DNA of 44,264 nt from CAZHMB01 sp964533515 (GTDB taxonomy: Archaea; Nanobdellota; Nanobdellia; Pacearchaeales; GW2011-AR1). A program made the position numbers and the translations under genes. The notes under the pieces are model-generated. The model did not search any database and was not told where the DNA came from. It was given only the letters and a program-made list of their open reading frames with translations. The stretch lies in NCBI GenBank assembly GCA_964533515.1, contig CAZHMB010000005.1:1-44264 (forward strand), in the 5' to 3' direction. Within the stretch, counting starts at the first letter, position 1. The number at the start of each line of letters is the position of its first letter. Positions 24,885-32,598 of this stretch are shown here, one piece after another.

Positions 24885-25564
24885 CAGCCTTCCTCGTTGG
24901 TTTTAATTTCATCACCTTCAAATTTTTTTTTGGAGGTACTGGAATCTTTGATTTCATCAACTTCTTTTTTTTCTGAATCTTCTCTGACTTCTTCTGTCCC
25001 AGTTTCAGCATCTTTTATTATTTCTTCTGGAAGTTTGTTTCCCTCGCCTTTTTCCTGAACGGAGAAATAATCATAAAAATCTTCACTTAAACTTAATTCA
25101 TATGTATGCCCTGCCCTCTTCTTGAGAATCAAATTAAGATCCGAGAATTTCTTGATATGGTCGTATGCTTTGTTACCTCTGATTTTAATGATCACTGATT
25201 GTTTCATTGGTTGTTTGTAGGCAATTATCGCCAAAGTTTCTTGCTCGGCTTTAGTAAATTCTGCGCTCCCCGTTGCCAACTTATTTATTATCTCATCATA
25301 TTCTTGACTGACGTCCATCTTCCACAAGCCGTTTTTCTCGACAATCTCAATGGCACTGTCTGCCCGCTCGTATTTATTTTTAAGCGTTTCAATAAGCTCT
25401 CTAAGAATTATAGGATTTAAATCACTAAGAGAAATCAATTCAGAAATATTCAACCACCTTCCAGATATAAAAAAAACCGCCTCAAGCTTTTTCAAATCCT
25501 CTTTCTCTCTCGCCTCGTCAATCTCGTCAATTGTCTTACTACTAACTTTTAGATTTTCTTCCAT
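24884..25564 (-). CDS. scpB: ScpB-like chromosome segregation protein
   Basis: 226 aa from ATG 25564; an upstream extension overlaps the promoter (CTTATAAA about 21 nt before this ATG). Two winged-helix units of ScpB are visible: LKKLEAVFFISGRWLNISEL and KAEQETLAIIAYKQPMKQSV, the second being the family hallmark. The C-terminus is an acidic low-complexity tail (about 165-226). ScpB is the kite subunit of SMC-ScpAB condensin. No ScpA or SMC gene is in the window. It is the first gene of the glycosyltransferase operon. Confidence 0.9.
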   Translation of the reverse strand: MEENLKVSSKTIDEIDEAREKEDLKKLEAVFFISGRWLNISELISLSDLNPIILRELIETLKNKYERADSAIEIVEKNGLWKMDVSQEYDEIINKLATGSAEFTKAEQETLAIIAYKQPMKQSVIIKIRGNKAYDHIKKFSDLNLILKKRAGHTYELSLSEDFYDYFSVQEKGEGNKLPEEIIKDAETGTEEVREDSEKKEVDEIKDSSTSKKKFEGDEIKTNEEG

Positions 25565-25653
25565 AACTAGACAAGAAGTACGGGATTTATAAGGGTTTTC
25601 AATACTCCGGCACAAATTTAATAAACCCCCCAATTTACCTGTTTTTATAGAAA

Positions 25654-25929
25654 ATGAAACAATCAGTCAGGCTTTACATAACCGGGACAGTCCAAGAGGT
25701 TTTTTTCAGAGGTTTCATAAAGGAAAATGCTGAAAAACTCAACGTAAAAGGTTTCACAAGAAATTTAGAAGATGGAAGGATAGAGGTTTTTCTTGAAGGC
25801 GATGTAGATGCTGTTAAAAAAATGGTAGAGATATGCGAAAAAGGACCAAAACATTCAATGATAAAAAAGGTTGAAATTAAACCAGAAAGATTCCAAGACA
25901 TGAAAGATTTCAAGGTTTTACACATATAA
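25654..25929 (+). CDS. acyP: Acylphosphatase
   Basis: 91 aa, the standard size. Hydrolyses carboxyl-phosphate bonds of acyl phosphates. The active site is intact: R19 in QEVFFRGF and N37 in GFTRNLEDG. The ferredoxin-like alpha/beta sandwich is complete through KVLHI. It is divergent from scpB and followed after 4 nt by a 75-aa gene. Confidence 0.93.
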   Translation: MKQSVRLYITGTVQEVFFRGFIKENAEKLNVKGFTRNLEDGRIEVFLEGDVDAVKKMVEICEKGPKHSMIKKVEIKPERFQDMKDFKVLHI

Positions 25930-25933
25930 TAAA

Positions 25934-26161
25934 ATGGCTTCTATAGGTTACGACGGCAGATTTGTTTTACCCGATTGGTTTTCTTTGCAAAGATTGTCTG
26001 AAGCAGATATTGAGATGGCCCAGCAAGAAAGTCCCGCGTATGTTTTAAAACAAAGACTCAAATCAGACCTTATTGTTCCGGAGAGAATACTCTCAAAAGG
26101 GGTTTTAGTAAAAGTGAGTTTTTTAGAAAGAGGAAGTTTGCCGGCAGATTTTATGGTCTAA
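25934..26161 (+). CDS. Hypothetical protein (75 aa)
   Basis: Starts MASIGYDGRFVLPDWFSLQR and begins 4 nt after acyP, so probably in one operon. Mixed helix and strand, no membrane segment. The family is not recognised. Confidence 0.55.
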   Translation: MASIGYDGRFVLPDWFSLQRLSEADIEMAQQESPAYVLKQRLKSDLIVPERILSKGVLVKVSFLERGSLPADFMV

Positions 26162-26236
26162 TTTTCACCCCTTCAAAATTCTCCAACAATTATTTAAACT
26201 GATTTTATTTTTGTATTAAATCTAAGAGGTTAAAAA

Positions 26237-26683
26237 ATCATATACACAAATTCCGATGGAGGTGCAAGAGGAAATCCCGGCCCAGGGGCTGTTGGAGTCA
26301 TTGTCCGAGAAGACAAACAAATTCTAATTAAATTCAGTCAGATGGTCGGACAAAGAGTAACAAATAATGTAGCAGAATATGAAGCATTAATCAAAGCACT
26401 TGAGCTCGCAAGCAAGGTAACAAAAAAGGAAGTGACTTGTATTGTAGATTCTGAACTAGTTGTTAAACAGCTTCTTGGAGAATACAAAGTAAAAAATCCA
26501 AAACTTTTAGAACTTTTTTTAAAAGTGCAAAAACTCCAAGAAATTTTCGAGAAGATCATCTATAAACATTCTTCAAGATGGAACGAATTTCAACAAAGGG
26601 CCGATGAACTTGTCAATGAGGAATTAACAAAATATGGTTATCCAAAAAAAGAATATTACAGGAAAAAAAGATTCAATAAATAA
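26237..26683 (+). CDS. rnhA: Ribonuclease HI with non-AUG start
   Basis: About 148 aa. Cleaves the RNA strand of RNA-DNA hybrids. The conserved start IIYTNSDGGARGNPGPGA (residues 1-18) and the four catalytic acids are in place: D7, E47 (NNVAEYEAL), D71 (IVDSE) and D123 (QRADEL). The first in-frame ATG (26342) would delete strand 1 and D7, so it is not the start. The frame is closed by TAA at 26231. The only start candidates before IYTN are ATC (26237) and ATA (26240), after a good ribosome binding site GAGGT (26226-26230). It is thus either a rare non-AUG start or a sequence error. Confidence 0.85.
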   Translation: MIYTNSDGGARGNPGPGAVGVIVREDKQILIKFSQMVGQRVTNNVAEYEALIKALELASKVTKKEVTCIVDSELVVKQLLGEYKVKNPKLLELFLKVQKLQEIFEKIIYKHSSRWNEFQQRADELVNEELTKYGYPKKEYYRKKRFNK

Positions 26684-27304
26684 TTAATTTTCTTTCACAT
26701 GTTCTATTAAAATTCTTCTCAAACTTTTTTGAAATCTTTTTCTAATCAGAATGTCAACCGAGAAAAAGAACACAACAAGCAGAGTTGCGATTACGGATAT
26801 TTCAAAAAAGTTTTCATATATCTCAACTAAAAATTCAATACCATTCCTTATTCCCCAACCGATGAGCATTGCTAAAAGAACAAGCAAACCGTTAACGAGG
26901 ATGTTGTAAAGGAGAAATTTTTTCAGACCCGAACTTTTTCTCCCAATATAAACAATCAAAGGAGGAGAAATACCTCTAGCCAATTTAGCAAACAGAAAAG
27001 TCTTGAAATAATTCCTGCGGATTATGTTCTGGGCGGTGCAATCTACTTTTTCATAGCATTTTTTAAAATAACTAATATTCTTTAATTTCCCAAGAAACTT
27101 CATTTTTCCAAGAGAAAACAAAACAAAATCCATAAAGATCATTCCAGCAAGACATATAAAAAAAACAACAACCAGATTGAAAAGACTAGTAGATGCTAAC
27201 AAAGATACCAAAACCAAGACTTCAAAACCTCCGAGCAATCCCCCGATAATCGCAACACCAAAAATATTCCCAACCAAAAAATGGTATATTGTCGAGAGTA
27301 ACAT
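26684..27304 (-). CDS. DedA/VTT-family-like membrane protein
   Basis: 206 aa with about four or five membrane segments. Features of the VTT/DedA fold are a half-helix pair near FFICLAGMIFMDFVLFSLGK and the conserved cytoplasmic region FLFAKLARGISPPLIVYIGR. The last helix precedes a basic tail (RKRFQKSLRRIL). Family members move phospholipids or polyprenyl phosphates across membranes. The sequence is divergent, so the assignment is probable. Its stop directly abuts the rnhA stop. Confidence 0.7.
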   Translation of the reverse strand: MLLSTIYHFLVGNIFGVAIIGGLLGGFEVLVLVSLLASTSLFNLVVVFFICLAGMIFMDFVLFSLGKMKFLGKLKNISYFKKCYEKVDCTAQNIIRRNYFKTFLFAKLARGISPPLIVYIGRKSSGLKKFLLYNILVNGLLVLLAMLIGWGIRNGIEFLVEIYENFFEISVIATLLVVFFFSVDILIRKRFQKSLRRILIEHVKEN

Positions 27305-27385
27305 CCTTCCTATTACTCTTTAGGATTTATAAAACCTACATTAGATAACAAACAATTTTATAAATCCCTTTTTCTTCCCTATTCC

Positions 27386-28888
27386 ATGTCAAACGAACAA
27401 CCTTCGGGACGCGAGGCCCAAATAATAAACGAAAGAAAGAGGAAAATTTCTGAACTAAAAAAATCAGGAATAAATCCCTATGCTTACAAGTTTGACAAGA
27501 AAAATTCTGTAGCAGATTGTTTAAACAGCAAGTTAAATTCAAAAGTTAAAACTGCGGGTAGAGTTATGATGAAAAGAGATCTGGGAAAAATTGCATTTGC
27601 AAAGCTTCAAGATCAATTCGGACAGATTCAAATTGTTTTACAAAAAGACAAAACTCCTGAAGCAATTTTAAAATTATCAAAGAAATATGTCGATGCTGGA
27701 GATTTTATTGGGGTTGAAGGGGAAGTTTTCAAAACAAAAACTGGAGAGAAATCAATCCTTGTTAAAAAAATAGAAATTTTAACAAAAGCAGTTTTACCAT
27801 TGCCAGAAAAATTTCACGGTTTGCAGGACGATGAGGAAAAATTAAGAAAAAGGTACCTTGACATTATAACCGATAAAGAAGTGAAAGAGTTATTTGAAAA
27901 AAAGACAATCTTCTGGGAAACAATGAGGAATTTTTTGAAAGAAAAAGGGTTTTTAGAAGTTGAAACACCGGTTCTAGAAAATTCTGCAGGCGGAGCATCA
28001 GCGACGCCATTCGCAACACATCACAACGCATTAAATTTAGATGTTTATTTAAGAATATCCATGGGGGAATTATGGCAAAAAAAATTGATGGTTGCAGGAT
28101 ATGACAAAACCTTCGAAATAGGAAGACAATTTAGAAACGAGGGAATGGGCATTGAACATCTCCAAGATTATTCTCAAATGGAATTCTATTGGGGTTATGC
28201 GGATTATAAAGATGGGATGAAGTTCGTTGAAGAAATGTATAAAAAAGTTGCACAAGCAGTCTTAGGAAAATTAAAATTTGAAACCCATGGATATAATCTA
28301 GATTTAGGGAAAAAATGGGAAATCTATGATTATGAAAAAATAATAAAGAAAAACACCGGGATAGATATTTACAAAGCAGATGCAAAATCAATAAAAGATA
28401 AATTAAAGGAACTTAAAGTTGAATATGAAGATAGTGTAGACAAATGGAGGCTAGTTGATGTTCTATGGAAGTATACAAGAAAAAATATCACCGGGCCGGG
28501 ATTTTTGACTGGCCAACCGGTTGAAGTTTCTCCATTAGCAAAACGCTCAAGAGAAGATCCAAGGAAGGTTGAACAGTTCCAGGTTATAATTGCAGGAACA
28601 GAATTAGGAAATGGATATTCTGAATTGAATGATCCAGAAGACCAAGAACAAAGATTTATTGAGCAACAAAAAATGAACGATGCAGGAGATTCAGAAGCCC
28701 AAGAGCATGATAAAAGTTTCATTGAAGCTTTGAAATACGGAATGCCCCCTACATGCGGTTTTGGGCTTAGTGAAAGAGTTTTCGGATATCTTGTTGATCG
28801 GCCTTTGAGAGAATGTGTCATTTTCCCTTTAATGAAACCCGAAGAAGTTAAAGAAAAAAGAGAGAATAAATCTAAAAAGAAAAATTAA
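27386..28888 (+). CDS. lysS: Lysyl-tRNA synthetase, class II
   Basis: 500 aa, charges tRNA-Lys. An N-terminal OB-fold (TAGRVMMKRDLGKIAFAKLQ) is followed by class II motif 2 (FRNEGMGIEHLQDYSQMEFY) and motif 3 (GFGLSERVFGYLVDRPLREC). GTELGNGYSELNDPEDQ forms the amino-acid pocket. Most archaea use the unrelated class I LysRS, so this class II enzyme is a sign of exchange with bacteria or of this archaeal lineage. TATA box TTTTATAA ends 22 nt upstream. It is followed after 2 nt by an HD-domain gene and then a histone. Confidence 0.95.
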   Translation: MSNEQPSGREAQIINERKRKISELKKSGINPYAYKFDKKNSVADCLNSKLNSKVKTAGRVMMKRDLGKIAFAKLQDQFGQIQIVLQKDKTPEAILKLSKKYVDAGDFIGVEGEVFKTKTGEKSILVKKIEILTKAVLPLPEKFHGLQDDEEKLRKRYLDIITDKEVKELFEKKTIFWETMRNFLKEKGFLEVETPVLENSAGGASATPFATHHNALNLDVYLRISMGELWQKKLMVAGYDKTFEIGRQFRNEGMGIEHLQDYSQMEFYWGYADYKDGMKFVEEMYKKVAQAVLGKLKFETHGYNLDLGKKWEIYDYEKIIKKNTGIDIYKADAKSIKDKLKELKVEYEDSVDKWRLVDVLWKYTRKNITGPGFLTGQPVEVSPLAKRSREDPRKVEQFQVIIAGTELGNGYSELNDPEDQEQRFIEQQKMNDAGDSEAQEHDKSFIEALKYGMPPTCGFGLSERVFGYLVDRPLRECVIFPLMKPEEVKEKRENKSKKKN

Positions 28889-28890
28889 AA

Positions 28891-29475
28891 ATGCCCTTAC
28901 CAATAAATCGTGAACAAGCAATTGAATTATTAAAAAGCATGCCGCAGCAAGAGAGTGATATGAATCATTATCTTGAGACAGAAGCTATCATGAAAAAACT
29001 TGCTGAGAAATTCGGGGAAGATTCGGAGTATTGGGGGGTTTTAGGATTATTGCATGATGTTGATTGGGCCTTGACAAAGGATAACTGGGCTGAGCATACA
29101 ATAAAAGCAGCCGATATCCTAAAAGAAAAAGGATTTGACGAAGAGTTCATAGAAAATGTTCAATCGCACGGTTATGGATATGATGAAATCCCTTTATTAA
29201 AAGAAAAACAAAGAACAACAAAAATCCAACATGCATTAATCGCAGCTGAAACTTTAACCGGAATAATTTATGCATACGCTTTAATGCGGGGAAAGAAAAT
29301 TTCAGATATGGAAGTCAAAGGATTAAAGAAAAAGTTCAAGGACAAAGCTTTTGCACAAAATTGTAATCGAGAATTGATTCAGGAGATTGAACAAACAGGA
29401 TTAACTTTAGACGCTTTTTTTGAGTTATCGATTGGGGCAGTTAAAGAAATTAAAGGTGAAATTGGGTTAATTTAA
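28891..29475 (+). CDS. HD-domain phosphohydrolase
   Basis: 194 aa. H26 and the HD pair H55-D56 (LGLLHDVDWA) with later His residues form the metal site of the HD superfamily. The substrate is unknown; such small proteins usually act on nucleotides or other phosphoesters. It overlaps the histone start by 1 nt and follows lysS by 2 nt, so the three are probably one transcript. Confidence 0.85.
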   Translation: MPLPINREQAIELLKSMPQQESDMNHYLETEAIMKKLAEKFGEDSEYWGVLGLLHDVDWALTKDNWAEHTIKAADILKEKGFDEEFIENVQSHGYGYDEIPLLKEKQRTTKIQHALIAAETLTGIIYAYALMRGKKISDMEVKGLKKKFKDKAFAQNCNRELIQEIEQTGLTLDAFFELSIGAVKEIKGEIGLI

Positions 29476-29660
29476 TGCCTCTAATAATAAAATCACGAAT
29501 CAAAGAAGCTGTAAAAGAGTTGGATAAAGAGGACAGCATTGGCAGCGTCGCTGAAGAAGTCGGCTCCGCTTTAGAGCTTAGGGCCCAAGAGATTTTAGAG
29601 CAAGCAATAAAAAGAGCAAAAGCAAATAATAGACGAACCTTGTTCGGAAGAGATTTGTAA
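29475..29660 (+). CDS. Minimal archaeal histone
   Basis: 61 aa. The histone fold is seen in SVAEEVGSALELRAQEILEQ followed by AIKRAKANNRRTLFGRDL, which aligns with the central helix, the loop and the start of helix 3 of HMf-type histones. The protein ends right after the RDL loop position, so it is shorter than the usual 66-69 aa and lacks most of helix 3. It probably dimerises and wraps DNA. Its ATG overlaps the HD stop (TAATG). Confidence 0.8.
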   Translation: MPLIIKSRIKEAVKELDKEDSIGSVAEEVGSALELRAQEILEQAIKRAKANNRRTLFGRDL

Positions 29661-29684
29661 ATAAATAATCAAAGGAGGAAAAAA

Positions 29685-29849
29685 ATGCCACACACAAGAA
29701 AGTTCCCCGCACTTGCAACATTGTTATTAGTTTTTGGCGTAGCTTGGCTTGCTTCAGATATTTACGGAATTCAAGTTGATTTGCCTTGGCTACCGGTTAT
29801 CTTAGTTGTAATCGCAATTGCAATGATTTTTAATCGGTTGAGGGAATAA
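29685..29849 (+). CDS. Small two-helix membrane protein
   Basis: 54 aa: MPHTRKFPALATLLLVFGVA, then a second hydrophobic helix LPVILVVIAIAMIF and a short RLRE end. A perfect Shine-Dalgarno AAAGGAGG (29671-29678) lies 6 nt upstream of the ATG, unusual in this mostly leaderless genome, so the gene is convincing and translated from a leadered mRNA, probably as the end of the lysS operon. Family not recognised. Confidence 0.75.
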   Translation: MPHTRKFPALATLLLVFGVAWLASDIYGIQVDLPWLPVILVVIAIAMIFNRLRE

Positions 29850-29868
29850 TTATGATAAAATTAAATCT

Positions 29869-30093
29869 GCGCGATTTCCCTAGGAGGCATTTCTGGAAAA
29901 CTTCAATCTTGCAAAAGTTGGAGTTCCGGAAATTTTCAATTTCTGAATCGCTCTCACGTGTCCTTTCTTCTAGACCTACTTGGCAGAGTATCAGCGCTTC
30001 GAGGAGAGAGCGAGGACATTGGAAAGCGGTAAAACAAAGAGACAAATCGCGGCTTTTCAATATCCGAGTAGAGAGAAATCAGGGGGTTCTCTC
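29869..30093 (+). ncRNA. Candidate structured RNA upstream of hjc
   Basis: The 246-nt gap between the small membrane gene and hjc looks richer in G+C than its surroundings and is dense in pairings. CGCGATT (29870-29876) pairs with AATCGCG (30045-30051). Inside is a 16-bp hairpin at 29889-29933 with a 2-nt A bulge: ATTTCTGG with CCGGAAAT and AACTTCAA with TTGGAGTT. CGCTCTC (29949-29955) pairs with GAGAGCG (30006-30012). GAGAGAA (30071-30077) pairs with TTCTCTC (30087-30093) just before the hjc ATG. ORFs here have implausible composition. I could not match it to RNase P, SRP or H/ACA consensus. Confidence 0.4.
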
Positions 30094-30095
30094 GC

Positions 30096-30551
30096 ATGCC
30101 TAACAACAAATCCAAAGGTTCAAAGATGGAAAGAGAACTCTTCCAGAAGTTTATAGAAGACGGAAGATATCGTGTAGCAAGAGTTGCAGGAAGTGGAACA
30201 ATGGAAAACGCAGATTGCGATTTGATCGCCGGGACAAAAGGGAAAAAATTCGCGATAGAAGTTAAGTCCTCAAAAAAACCCGTAAAATATATCTCAAAAG
30301 ACCAAGTAAATCGTTTTTTAATTTTCTCAGAGATTTTCAAATTAACTCCGGTCATAGCGTTAAGATTCAATAGAGAAGGCTGGTTATTCCTTCACCCCAA
30401 AGAAATGAAAAAGACAGAAAAAAATTGGTCGATTACTCTAGAGCAAGCAAGAAAAAAAGGAAAACGATTCGCCCAATTTTTCGGGGAAAAAAAGAAAGGG
30501 AAGAAAGAACCAACAGATTATGATCTGTATATGGAAAGTTTGGAGGGGTAA
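30096..30551 (+). CDS. hjc: Archaeal Holliday junction resolvase Hjc
   Basis: 151 aa. Cuts four-way DNA junctions during recombination and fork repair. The nuclease core residues are E12 (SKMERELF), D42 (NADCDLIAG), and E55/K57 (FAIEVKSSKK); together with the VAGSG loop they match Hjc. A Lys-rich stretch (GEKKKGKKEP) and a short acidic C-terminal extension follow. It begins directly after a hairpin and a structured region. Confidence 0.93.
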   Translation: MPNNKSKGSKMERELFQKFIEDGRYRVARVAGSGTMENADCDLIAGTKGKKFAIEVKSSKKPVKYISKDQVNRFLIFSEIFKLTPVIALRFNREGWLFLHPKEMKKTEKNWSITLEQARKKGKRFAQFFGEKKKGKKEPTDYDLYMESLEG

Positions 30552-30559
30552 GAATACCG

Positions 30560-31903
30560 TTATAATCTCTGAATACTCTGTCTTCTATTAAAAGCTTGTT
30601 CTAATCTTCCAAAATGTTCACTAATTCCTGCTTTAACCATTGCCTTATATCCCTGTTCTAAGACCGGCATTTGCATATCTTTCCAATATTTAGCAGATGA
30701 AGAAACCTCCCTTACAGCATCTATTATTGCTGCAGATTGTTTATGTATAATCGTATCATTTGCCCCTTGTAATAGCTCTTGATAAACTCTATTTGCTTTT
30801 GGGATATGCATTGTAAAAAAGATATTTGAGGAATCATGTACTCCAACATTAAAATACTTTTCAAGATTTGATTGCACAACTTCTCTTGCAGTTTCATTAT
30901 TTTCTAGTCCGGGCATATAAACATGTAATCTAAACCTTAGCAAAGCATCGTATTCCCCTTTTCTTCCTGTTGGAGAAATATCTATTGGCGCTCCATCGAT
31001 CCCGGAAATTGGACGTGGTTCATCTGTCCTTCCAAAATTTGGATTAACACCTTTTTCTAATTCTAATGCAAGAGCGCCTTCTAAAACTCCCGGCTTGTAA
31101 TATCCTCGCAAAGTCCCTTGGCCATTTCGCAACATTGTATTAGGCAATAAACTAATCATTAAAGGGGCCACAAATTCTATTCTACTTCTCAAAAGTTCAT
31201 TAGCATTATACTTTACATTCCTTTCTTCTTGAGATTCTCTTGGCATATCTCTAAAAGATTTATCCTCTTTCTTTAAACTTCCAAGAACAAAATCACTACA
31301 AGCAACAGCCATTGTTCTAAACTTTGCCCATTCTCCTGCTGCCCCAAATCCGGCTTCAGCATCTCTTCTAACATCTGTAAAAATAGGTATGGTTTCACTT
31401 TCTAATTTAGTGGGGATACTCATTCCGTAATCTTTAATGAAATTTTCTGTTCTGACTCCTCTTGGAAACTCCCCGTATTTAACCCATCCTGCAACTCCAT
31501 TAGACACCCCTATCTGCATATAATCTGCCGTAGAAAATAATTGCGGAGCACTGTTATGCTGTGCAACTTCGGGTAGTCTTCCCTTACTACCAATGTGAAG
31601 TAAACCATTAGCTAAAGATTTATCTAGCCATGAACTTGAAATACCATCCCTAAGAGGTTTATCAAATCTCAGTTCCCATTTAATAGAATCTCTTTTATCA
31701 GAACTTTATTCATGGGCTTCTCCTTCAATCTTCATTTCTGTAAATTGAATCTCAGGAGCAGTCTCATAAAAAGATTGTTTTGACAACCACTGAACATTCT
31801 GCGCATTTATTCTTTCAACTTGCTCCTTTGCAAAATCCTCATAAATCTGCAACTCCGAAGAACCCCTTTGTTCCTCTAAAAGTTTATTTACAACTTTTAA
31901 CAT
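30560..31903 (-). pseudogene. Unknown protein gene split by one in-frame TAA
   Basis: A single reading frame of 448 codons runs from ATG 31903 to the stop at 30560, interrupted only by TAA at 31708-31706. The first part (65 aa, MLKVVNKLLEEQRGSSELQI...) ends GEAHE; the next 62 codons (SSDKRDSIKWELRFDKPLRD...) stay open and protein-like until the first in-frame Met (31519), and then 319 aa follow. No start codon occurs soon after the TAA. So it is a nonsense-mutated gene, a readthrough case or a base error. It is soluble with no membrane helix; the family is not recognised. Its promoter carries the 18-bp element shared with 19060. Confidence 0.7.
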
Positions 31904-31923
31904 GAGATATAAATCATTTCACA

Positions 31924-31941
31924 CTTTAAAAGAATTTATAT
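31924..31941 (-). promoter_or_regulatory. 18-bp promoter element, copy 2
   Basis: Minus-strand ATATAAATTCTTTTAAAG, identical to 19060-19077 and also exactly 20 nt upstream of an ATG (31903). It suggests the split gene and the 19039-17534 operon share one control. Confidence 0.65.
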
Positions 31942-32004
31942 CCTTGAGGATATATCTCACTTCACCACAATAAAACTTAAAATCCCCCCTACCTTAATCT
32001 GTTT

Positions 32005-32598
32005 ATGTTAAAAAGAGTGGTGTTGGTCTTAACTTTTTTACTTTTAGTTAATTTCATCTCTGCTTCTTGTTCAAACGACCAAGTAGATATTAACACTGCT
32101 TCTTTAAATGAACTAGATAAATTAACAGGCATAGGGCCGGCGAAAGGCCAAGCAATAATCGACACCCGCCCGTTTTCAGAGCTAGACGATTTGATAGACG
32201 TTTACGGGATAGGAGAAGTAACTCTTCAAACTATAAAATATCAAGGTCTCGCTTGCGTTGAAGATGGGGATGAGGAAGAAAATGACGAGCCAGAAGATAG
32301 GGAAGATCCAGAAGTTAATGATGAAGATGGAGATGAAGACCAAGAAGAAGATGAACAAGAAAGCCAAGTGAATGGTCAAGCTACCCAATCAGAAATAATA
32401 ATTTCGCAAGCAATCTCTTTAAACCCAAAAGATATAAAAACCCTCCCAAATTCCGAGATTGAGAATAGCCCCACAGCATTTAATAAAAACAATTTCGCGA
32501 TAATATCCTTGTTAGGATTTTCAATTTTGTTAGTGGTTTTATTCATGCTAGGGAAAAATAAAAAAAGATATCAAAAAAACGAATTTCAAAATGAGTGA
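32005..32598 (+). CDS. Secreted ComEA-like helix-hairpin-helix protein
   Basis: 197 aa. Signal peptide about 1-20 (ending FISAS). Then a double HhH domain at about 26-75 (VDINTASLNELDKLTGIGPA and FSELDDLIDVYGIGEVTLQ), as in ComEA. A very acidic Asp/Glu linker (about 84-118) leads to a C-terminal membrane helix (about 165-183) with a basic tail. In bacteria ComEA binds double-stranded DNA outside the cell for uptake. Here a surface DNA-binding or DNA-capture role is inferred. The downstream gene begins in its stop (GTGA). Confidence 0.85.
   Translation: MLKRVVLVLTFLLLVNFISASCSNDQVDINTASLNELDKLTGIGPAKGQAIIDTRPFSELDDLIDVYGIGEVTLQTIKYQGLACVEDGDEEENDEPEDREDPEVNDEDGDEDQEEDEQESQVNGQATQSEIIISQAISLNPKDIKTLPNSEIENSPTAFNKNNFAIISLLGFSILLVVLFMLGKNKKRYQKNEFQNE

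Noticed and set aside
25565..25633. 23-residue N-terminal extension of ScpB
   Set aside because: It overlaps the TATA box that lies about 21 nt before the chosen ATG and is not similar to ScpB starts.
29852..30103. 83-aa ORF between the small membrane gene and hjc
   Set aside because: Very Arg/Ser-rich composition unlike neighbouring proteins, overlaps the hjc start, and coincides with strong RNA pairing; treated as part of a structured RNA.
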